Source of the DNA: Thiocystis violascens DSM 198
Lineage (GTDB): Bacteria > Pseudomonadota > Gammaproteobacteria > Chromatiales > Chromatiaceae
NCBI RefSeq assembly: GCF_000227745.2
Contig: NC_018012.1
Coordinates: 1,397,478-1,461,477 of the forward strand
DNA length: 64,000 bases
Reading direction: 5' to 3'
The number at the start of each line of letters is the position of its first letter. Positions within the stretch are counted from its first letter, which is position 1. A program made the position numbers and the translations under genes. Positions 58,778-64,000 of the stretch are shown here, in pieces. The notes under the pieces were generated by a model. The model was not told where the DNA came from. It did no database searches and saw nothing but the letters and a program-made list of their open reading frames with translations.

Positions 58778-60919
58778 TCACTCGACCTCGATCGCTTTCT
58801 CCCTCTGGGCAGGACGCGCGCCCCGCAGCGCATGGACCAGCACGCCGAGGGTGGTGCCGTTGTGCAGCAGCGCGCTCGCCACGGGCGAAAGCCAGCCCAG
58901 GAGGGCGCCGGCCATGATGGCGGTGTTGATGCCAACCGTGGCGTTAAAGTTGGTGCGGATGATGCTCATGGTGCCGAGCGCGATCTCGCGGGCATCGGCG
59001 ACAGCGATCAGCCGGTCGTCGGTCAGCACGATGTCGGCGCTCGCCCGCGCCAGATCCGCCCCGCGCGACATGGCGATGCCGACATCGGCGGCGACCAGTG
59101 CCGGACCGTCGTTGATACCGTCGCCGACGAAGCCGACCTTGCGACCCTCGCGCTGCAACGCAATGATGAGAGCCGCCTTCTCCTCGGGGCGAACCTCGCC
59201 GTGGACCTGGTCGAGACGCAGGGTGCGGCCCAGCGCCTCGGCCTTCTCCTGACGATCCCCCGAAATCATCACCAGCCGCTCGATGCCCAGTGTGCGCAAT
59301 CGCCGCAGGGTCTCCTCGGCATCCTCGCGCAGGGTGTCGCGCAGCGCGATCAGGCCCATGGGTCCGCGCTCGCTGGCGACGTAGAGCAGTGTCTTGCCCT
59401 CGTCGAGCAGACGCGCGATCCGCGCCTCGTGCGACTCGAAGCGTACGCCCTCGTGCTCTTCCAGATAGTGGCGGCTACCGACGAGGATGCGGCAGCAATC
59501 CAGCCTGGCGCTGAGTCCGTGGGCGACCATGTAGTCCACCTCGCCGTGCGAGATGTGCTGCAGATCGCGCTCGCGCGCGGCCTCGACAACGGCCTGGGAC
59601 AGGGGATGGGTGGCATGCTCCTCGACCGAGGCGACCATCGCGAGCAGCACCTCCTCGGACTCTCCGCACCGGGGATCGAGCACCACGACATCCGTGACCT
59701 CCAGTTCGCTGTGGGTCAGGGTGCCGGTCTTGTCGAACACCAGGGTATCGATCCCGGCCAGACGCTCCATGGCCTCCCCACCCTTGATCAGCACGCCGTG
59801 ATTGGCGGCCTGATAGAGCCCGGATTTGAAGGCCACCGGGGTGCCGAGCTTGAGGGCGCAGGAATAATCGACCAGGAACACCGACTGCACCCGCGTGAGA
59901 TCGCGGGTCAGGGCGTAGACGGCGCCGGCCGAGCCGAGGGTGAGATAGACGCGCGTGTCGGCCAGCTCGTCGGCCATGCGTTGGGTCTCCGAGGTCTTGT
60001 CGAGCGACTCCTGGATGAAGCGAGCGACCCGCGCGGTGGTCGTGTCGTCGCCGACCCGGGTCGCCTCGATGCGCAGCCGTCCCTCGACCAGTACCGAGCC
60101 CGCGACCACGCGCTTGGGCGCCTCGCGCGCGATCGGCATGTCCTCGCCGGTGACGGCGGCCTGGTTGACCATGGCCACGCCCTCGACGACGCGCCCGTCG
60201 ACCGGGATGGTCTCGCCGACGCCGACGACCAGAAGCTCGCCGGCCAGCACCTGATCGCCGGGGATCTGCACGAGCTGACCGTCGCGCTCGACCCAGGCGG
60301 TGGCGGGAGCCGGGCGCAGCAGCCGGCGCAGCAGCCGGTCGGACTGCTGCTGGGTGCGCTCCTCCAGGTACTCGCCCAGGGTGAGTAGCAAATCGGTGAT
60401 ATTGGCGGTATAGAGCTTGCCGCGACTCGCCGAGAGCCCGACCGCCAGGGCGTCCAGCACCTCAACCTTGACGCCCTCGTGGATCAGGGTGTCCGCTCCC
60501 TTGAGCAGCTTGGAGCCGATATTCAGATAGGTTGCCACATGCTGCGCGGGGCGCGGCAGCAGGGGCAGCAGCAACAGGGTCAGGACATTCCTGACGAGCG
60601 GCGCGATGGAAGGATCGTCGGGCGCGTCGCGCATCTGACTCGCGCCAGCCCGCGGCCCGAAGGCGTCGAGCCACGCCAGCAGTCGCGCCTGCGCGAGCTG
60701 GCGCGGGTCATAGTCGACGACCAGACTGCGCGCCGCGCGATTGATGCGCACGTCCTCGACGCCGTCCTGCGCATCGAGCCAGTAGCGCAGCGACTCGCCG
60801 ACACCGACCTCGGACAGCGCGGGGACGCGCAGACGCAACCGGCCGGGCAGCGCATGCAGAAGGCGATAGGAGATGGGAGTCATGATGACTCGGGCGATCG
60901 GCCGCCAGCGACCAGCCAT
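58778..60919 (-). CDS. HMA_2-containing P-type ATPase, P1B-like, candidate FezB-type iron pump
   Basis: 713 residues (ATG at 60919; 60883 also possible). The N-terminal HMA_2 domain (Y-R-L-L-H-A-L-P-G-R-L-R) is followed by membrane helices, the actuator (T-G-E-D-M-P, about 258), the phosphorylation site in V-F-D-K-T-G-T-L-T (about 392), H-A-T-H-P-L in the nucleotide domain (about 436) and G-D-G-I-N-D (about 605). In the transport helix the usual C-P-C is Y-S-C-A-L-K-L-G-T-P. This places it outside the copper, zinc and cobalt groups. ATPases of the P1B-6 type with HMA_2 proteins are central to ferrosomes; that match is from memory. It closes a five-gene operon. Confidence 0.88.
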   Translation of the reverse strand: MAGRWRPIARVIMTPISYRLLHALPGRLRLRVPALSEVGVGESLRYWLDAQDGVEDVRINRAARSLVVDYDPRQLAQARLLAWLDAFGPRAGASQMRDAPDDPSIAPLVRNVLTLLLLPLLPRPAQHVATYLNIGSKLLKGADTLIHEGVKVEVLDALAVGLSASRGKLYTANITDLLLTLGEYLEERTQQQSDRLLRRLLRPAPATAWVERDGQLVQIPGDQVLAGELLVVGVGETIPVDGRVVEGVAMVNQAAVTGEDMPIAREAPKRVVAGSVLVEGRLRIEATRVGDDTTTARVARFIQESLDKTSETQRMADELADTRVYLTLGSAGAVYALTRDLTRVQSVFLVDYSCALKLGTPVAFKSGLYQAANHGVLIKGGEAMERLAGIDTLVFDKTGTLTHSELEVTDVVVLDPRCGESEEVLLAMVASVEEHATHPLSQAVVEAARERDLQHISHGEVDYMVAHGLSARLDCCRILVGSRHYLEEHEGVRFESHEARIARLLDEGKTLLYVASERGPMGLIALRDTLREDAEETLRRLRTLGIERLVMISGDRQEKAEALGRTLRLDQVHGEVRPEEKAALIIALQREGRKVGFVGDGINDGPALVAADVGIAMSRGADLARASADIVLTDDRLIAVADAREIALGTMSIIRTNFNATVGINTAIMAGALLGWLSPVASALLHNGTTLGVLVHALRGARPAQREKAIEVE

Positions 60920-61010
60920 CGGCGACCCGATGCCCGCAGGTCGGCACGCGCCGCCGCGACGGCGATGCCGTTCCTGGCTGGCGGCCGAACGCTGGAAGCT
61001 GAACGCCCGC

Positions 61011-61385
61011 TCAGCCCTCCTTGTTCTGGCTGCCGTGATGCAACTCCGCGGCGGCGTCGCCGAAGCGCTCCTTGACCTCTTCGACGCCGCCCTGCAGCAG
61101 CGACCAGGTCTTGACCACGCCCTTGATCAGCGTGCGCTGCACCTGCTCGTTGGTCACCAGATAGGTAACGGCGGCACCGATCAGCAGCCCCTTGACAAAG
61201 CGGTCGTTCGGCATGCTCAACAGCGAGCGAACCGGCTGCTGTTGCTGTTGCTGGTAGTAGACGGGATAAGCGTAGGGTTGCTGCAGACCGGGCTGCATGG
61301 CGCCCTGGCCCTGATAGCCGCCGGCGGCCTGTCCGGCGGCATACTGGCCGGCGCCGGGGTACTGCTGATAATTGTTCTGGCTCAT
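61011..61385 (-). CDS. Gln/Tyr/Gly-rich protein with a hydrophobic C-terminal motif
   Basis: 124 residues from the ATG at 61385 (GGGAG upstream). The first 55 residues are low complexity (Q, Y, G, A, P, with a run of Gln). Residues about 58-90 read D-R-F-V-K-G-L-L-I-G-A-A-V-T-Y-L-V-T-N-E, then V-Q-R-T-L-I-K-G-V-V-K-T-W, a Gly-zipper-like hydrophobic helix shared with the protein at 61934-62725. The end is charged (E-E-V-K-E-R-F-G-D-A). Family function is unknown to me. Its place 91 bases before the ATPase gene suggests a membrane-associated partner. Confidence 0.75.
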   Translation of the reverse strand: MSQNNYQQYPGAGQYAAGQAAGGYQGQGAMQPGLQQPYAYPVYYQQQQQQPVRSLLSMPNDRFVKGLLIGAAVTYLVTNEQVQRTLIKGVVKTWSLLQGGVEEVKERFGDAAAELHHGSQNKEG

Positions 61386-61410
61386 TCCGAATCTCCCGAA
61401 GTAGCTGAAA

Positions 61411-61572
61411 TCATGGATTTTTCCGGTCCGCCGCAGGCTTCTCGGCGGCGCGCCGCTTGACGATACCACGCATCAGGAGCACCAGCGCGGCGCCAACCAG
61501 GACGCCGCCGATGCCCTCGACCAGGTTCTTGGTGACCCCATGACGGTGGCGCTGCTGGGACGAACTGCTCAT
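61411..61572 (-). CDS. 53-residue single-helix membrane protein
   Basis: Polar start (M-S-S-S-S-Q-Q-R-H-R-H-G), one Gly-rich hydrophobic helix (residues about 18-36: L-V-E-G-I-G-G-V-L-V-G-A-A-L-V-L-L-M-R) and a basic tail (V-K-R-R-A-A-E-K). The ATG overlaps the stop of the upstream gene (ATGA) and has GAGGG before it, which supports a real gene despite its size. It is in the same operon as the ATPase. Function unknown. Confidence 0.7.
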   Translation of the reverse strand: MSSSSQQRHRHGVTKNLVEGIGGVLVGAALVLLMRGIVKRRAAEKPAADRKNP

Positions 61573-61937
61573 GACTCGCCCTCGCTGCCCGCCAGGCGGG
61601 TCTGGATACCGTAAACGACGGCCGTGCCGACCAGGAACATCAGCCCCAGCCGGCCAAACCCCTGTTCCGCGACGCTGGAGGCGACGGCCCCCGCGGCGAC
61701 GGTCGCGACGCCCGCAATCGCGGCGGCCTTGGCGGTCTCCGCCAGCGCGCCCTGCGGCGTTTGGGTGCCGGACCGGAACCGCCGCACCTGGTGCGCGGCG
61801 GCCGCGCTGCCGCCGACGATGGCCCCCGTGGTCGCCAGGCGCATCAAGGCGGCACAATCGAGCGCGGCATGGGGCTGCGCCGGATAGGCGGGTCTCATGG
61901 GTACTGGATCGTTCCGAGTTTCGTAGGTCACGCTCAT
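61569..61937 (-). CDS. Small Ala/Gly-rich membrane protein
   Basis: 122 residues. A polar N-terminus with a Pro-rich piece leads into three hydrophobic Ala/Gly-rich segments (A-L-M-R-L-A-T-T-G-A-I-V-G-G-S-A; A-A-A-I-A-G-V-A-T-V-A-A-G-A-V; G-L-M-F-L-V-G-T-A-V-V-Y-G). The Gly/Ala helix pattern is like that of small proteins that pack in curved or compartment membranes. Coupled by ATGA overlaps to both neighbours. I do not recognise a named family. Confidence 0.72.
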   Translation of the reverse strand: MSVTYETRNDPVPMRPAYPAQPHAALDCAALMRLATTGAIVGGSAAAAHQVRRFRSGTQTPQGALAETAKAAAIAGVATVAAGAVASSVAEQGFGRLGLMFLVGTAVVYGIQTRLAGSEGES

Positions 61938-62725
61938 GTGCCCGACTCCTTGCCGCCATTGCCGTTGCCGTTACCATCCCCGCCGGAGCCGAACAGGGCA
62001 TGCTGCACGGACTCGCTGGTCAGCAGCAACACGGCGGCGGCTCCCACCAGAGCGCCCTTCCAGAAATCCGGATCGTCGACATTCAGCATCTTGGACAGGG
62101 TGGTCAGCCCGTTGCCGCCGTTGCTGACTTCCTCCACCAGATCGGTCATCCGGGCGCCATGCGCCTGTCCGGCACCCTGAGCAGCGCCATGGACATGCCC
62201 TTGGGGCATCGCCTGAAAGGCATCGGGCGGATAGGCGCCAGGGGGCGGTGGTGGATAACCGGCGTAGGCGCTGTAGGGTGGTGCATGCGGCGGAGCCATG
62301 TAGGGCGGTGGAGCCATGTAGGGCGGGGTCCAGGCTTGCGGAGCCACCGCGAAAGGGGGAGGCGCGGCGTAGCCCTGATAGGGCGCGCCGGCCCAGGGAT
62401 CCGGCGCCAGCGGGGGATACTGCGCCTGACCTTGTCCCGGCGGTATCGCACCGGCGGCGCCGTGCATGGACTGGCCCTGCCCCGACGTCGACCATTCGCC
62501 CTGCCCGCCCCGGACAGCACCCTCGGCCTGTCGCCCCTGGGAAGCGCCGGCCTGTCCGTAGGCGTAAGCACTGCCCTGGGCCTGACCCTGTCCGCCGGCC
62601 GATCCGGACGACGCCTCGCCGTAACCGCCGACCGTGCCCTGCGCCGCCGCGTCCGGCGAGCCGCCCCGGCCTCCGGCTCCCATCCCTGGACCGCGTTCCG
62701 ACGCGTCGCTTTGGTGCTCACTCAT
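61934..62725 (-). CDS. Gly/Pro/Tyr-rich low-complexity protein with C-terminal hydrophobic motif
   Basis: 263 residues. Residues 1-100 are rich in Gly, Gln, Ala and Ser; 100-175 are Pro/Tyr/Ala-rich with repeats of P-P-Y-M-A-P; the last 70 are a conserved-looking domain with D-F-W-K-G-A-L-V-G-A-A-A-V-L-L-L-T-S-E and V-Q-H-A-L-F-G, matching the same motif in the 124-residue protein. The Gly/Gln tail ends G-N-G-N-G-N-G-G-K. Low-complexity plus membrane motif suggests a scaffold or coat around a membrane structure. First gene of the operon, facing the Fur-like region. Confidence 0.78.
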   Translation of the reverse strand: MSEHQSDASERGPGMGAGGRGGSPDAAAQGTVGGYGEASSGSAGGQGQAQGSAYAYGQAGASQGRQAEGAVRGGQGEWSTSGQGQSMHGAAGAIPPGQGQAQYPPLAPDPWAGAPYQGYAAPPPFAVAPQAWTPPYMAPPPYMAPPHAPPYSAYAGYPPPPPGAYPPDAFQAMPQGHVHGAAQGAGQAHGARMTDLVEEVSNGGNGLTTLSKMLNVDDPDFWKGALVGAAAVLLLTSESVQHALFGSGGDGNGNGNGGKESGT

Positions 62726-62825
62726 TCGATTTCTCCGATGATCTTCATGGTTGACACTCCAGGAAACCCTGCCTGCTCACCCGCATCCCCGGCCATAAGC
62801 TTACGCACCTTGAGCATGGATTGCG

Positions 62826-62866
62826 GATGAGAATATTCGCAATGTTAGTCGTTTGCATTATCATCT
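62826..62866. promoter_or_regulatory. Fur-like half sites between the ATPase operon and the iron-binding protein
   Basis: GATGAGAAT at 62826-62834 matches one Fur half-site (6 of 7 bases of TGATAAT) and ATTATCA at 62857-62863 matches the opposite half-site exactly; they are about 23 bases apart. Their place between two divergent, iron-related units supports a Fur-controlled divergent promoter. Confidence 0.45.
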
Positions 62867-62930
62867 GCAAACCAAGCGCCCCGGCTCGACCGCGGCGCGC
62901 GCCAATTGCCCCCAACTGGAGATCATACTC

Positions 62931-63955
62931 GTGAGACCACGTTTCCCTGCCCTGACCGTCATCGCCGTCCTCGCCAGCCTGCCGCCTCGACCCTCGCCGC
63001 CGACGCGGAAGTCAATGTCTACTCATCCCGCAAAGAGGAGTTGATCAAGCCCCTGCTCGACCGCTTCACCGAACAGACCGGCACCCCGGTCAACCTGGTG
63101 ACCGGCAAGCCCGAGGAACTGCTTGAGCGACTCCGACGCGAGGGCGCCAACTCGCCCGCCGACGTGCTCGTCACGGTGGATGCCGGCAACCTGCACCGCG
63201 CCAAGGCCGCCGGGGTGACCCAGCCCCTGACCTCCGACAGCCTCGCTCGGACGATCCCGGAGACCTACCGCGACCCCGAGGGACACTGGGTCGGCCTGAC
63301 CATGCGCGCGCGCCCCATCCTCTACGTCAAGAGCGAGGTCGATCCCGCAACCCTCTCCACCTACGAAGCGCTCGCCGATCCCGATTTCAAGGGTCGTGTC
63401 TGCATCCGCTCCTCCGACAACGTCTACAACCAGTCGCTGGTCGCCTCCATGATCGCCGCGCGCGGCGTCGCGGCCACGGAAGCCTGGGCCAGCGGCCTGG
63501 TCGCCAATCTGGCGCGCCCGCCCAAGGGCAGGGACCGCGACCAGATCAAGGCCGCCGCCGCCGGCGAATGCACGCTCGCCATCGCCAACACTTACTACCT
63601 CGCCGGCATGCTGACCGGCGAATCGGCGGCGGATCGCAGCGCAGCCGAACTCATGGGCGTCTTCTGGCCCAACCAGGAGGATCGCGGCACCCACGTCAAC
63701 GTGAGCGGCGCCGCCCTCACCGCGTCGGCCAAGCATCCCGAGTCCGCCGTCGCCCTGATCGAGTTCCTCGCCAGTCCCGAGTCCCAGGCCTGGTACGCCG
63801 AGGCCAACGGCGAATACCCGGTACGCGCGGACGTGCCGCCGAGCGCGACGCTCGCCACCTGGGGCGAGTTCAAGGCGGACACGCTGAACCTCGCCCGGCT
63901 CGGCGAACTGAACGCCGAGGCCGTCAAGCTCATGGATCGGGCCGGCTGGCGCTGA
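62931..63955 (+). CDS. Fe(III) ABC-transporter substrate-binding protein, frameshift in signal peptide
   Basis: The mature part (about 325 residues) is typical of FbpA/FutA ferric-iron binding proteins: V-N-V-Y-S-S-R-K-E-E-L-I-K-P-L, F-T-E-Q-T-G, S-P-A-D-V-L-V-T-V-D-A-G-N-L, G-R-V-C-I-R-S-S and the Tyr pair region A-N-T-Y-Y-L-A-G. The likely start is GTG 62931 (GGAG upstream), giving M-R-P-R-F-P-A-L-T-V-I-A-V-L-A-S-L-P, but the rest of the signal (A-A-S-T-L-A-A-D-A-E) is in another frame. One base seems lost near 62980. If real, the protein is not exported; a sequencing error is also possible. It is divergent from the ATPase operon. Confidence 0.82.
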
Positions 63956-64000
63956 CCGGGCATCAGGATCGACACCGGCGCAGCCCTCGCGCCCGCGGGC

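Overview
The window is GC-rich, gene-dense gammaproteobacterial DNA, most likely from a purple sulfur bacterium (Chromatiaceae). The best clue is the hydrogenase operon at 16.3-21.6 kb, which has the order hynS-isp1-isp2-hynL known from Thiocapsa and Allochromatium. The dense c-di-GMP/two-component genes and the multihaem cytochromes fit that group. No rRNA, tRNA or CRISPR array was seen.

Layout. 0-0.7 kb: end of a parvulin-type isomerase. 0.9-5.0 kb: respiratory nitrogen-type cytochromes, with an octahaem hydroxylamine-oxidoreductase-like protein and its NapC-type membrane partner on the minus strand and a pentahaem cytochrome diverging from them. 5.4-9.9 kb: iron-flavoured genes (HMA_2-like protein, a broken lbtU-like porin, hemP behind a Fur-like site, a DUF2325 protein, a cupin) with an IS5-family insertion. 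10-16.1 kb: a mobile-DNA scrapyard with an IS200/IS605 element, remnants of NERD, MerR-like and ISAzo13-like genes, a truncated IS110 transposase, and an IS3 element itself split by a second IS110 element. 16.3-21.6 kb: membrane-bound NiFe hydrogenase operon with an FNR-like site upstream. 21.9-25.6 kb: an IS701-type element split by an ISAs1 copy (10-bp target repeat) and an IS1 copy (9-bp target repeat); removing both restores a 468-codon transposase. 25.9-28.8 kb: lysS and prfB, the latter with the programmed +1 frameshift site.

28.9-49.8 kb is a signalling region. One minus-strand run encodes an HDOD protein, a TonB-dependent receptor, a YfiR-like periplasmic protein, a hybrid histidine kinase, a tiny receiver stub and a 1396-residue REC-PAS-GAF-REC-HPt-REC-EAL protein. 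A plus-strand run encodes a PAS kinase, a double receiver and a REC-GAF-PAS-GAF-GGDEF-EAL protein. An alpha/beta hydrolase and a PilZ-DUF1631-GGDEF-EAL protein follow. The GGDEF motifs are degenerate while EAL signatures are kept, so the region looks biased to c-di-GMP breakdown or sensing.

49.8-58.6 kb holds housekeeping genes (GH13 enzyme, sohB, msrB, SCO1-like protein, psd, moaA), a GGDEF remnant and an HD-GYP phosphodiesterase behind a Fur-like site. 58.8-64 kb holds a compact minus-strand operon of four small hydrophobic or low-complexity proteins and an HMA_2-containing P-type ATPase whose usual Cys-Pro-Cys transport motif reads Tyr-Ser-Cys. It diverges, across a Fur-like region, from a ferric-iron ABC-transporter binding protein. 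I regard this as the most interesting system here: a candidate ferrosome-like (fez-type) iron-storage locus.
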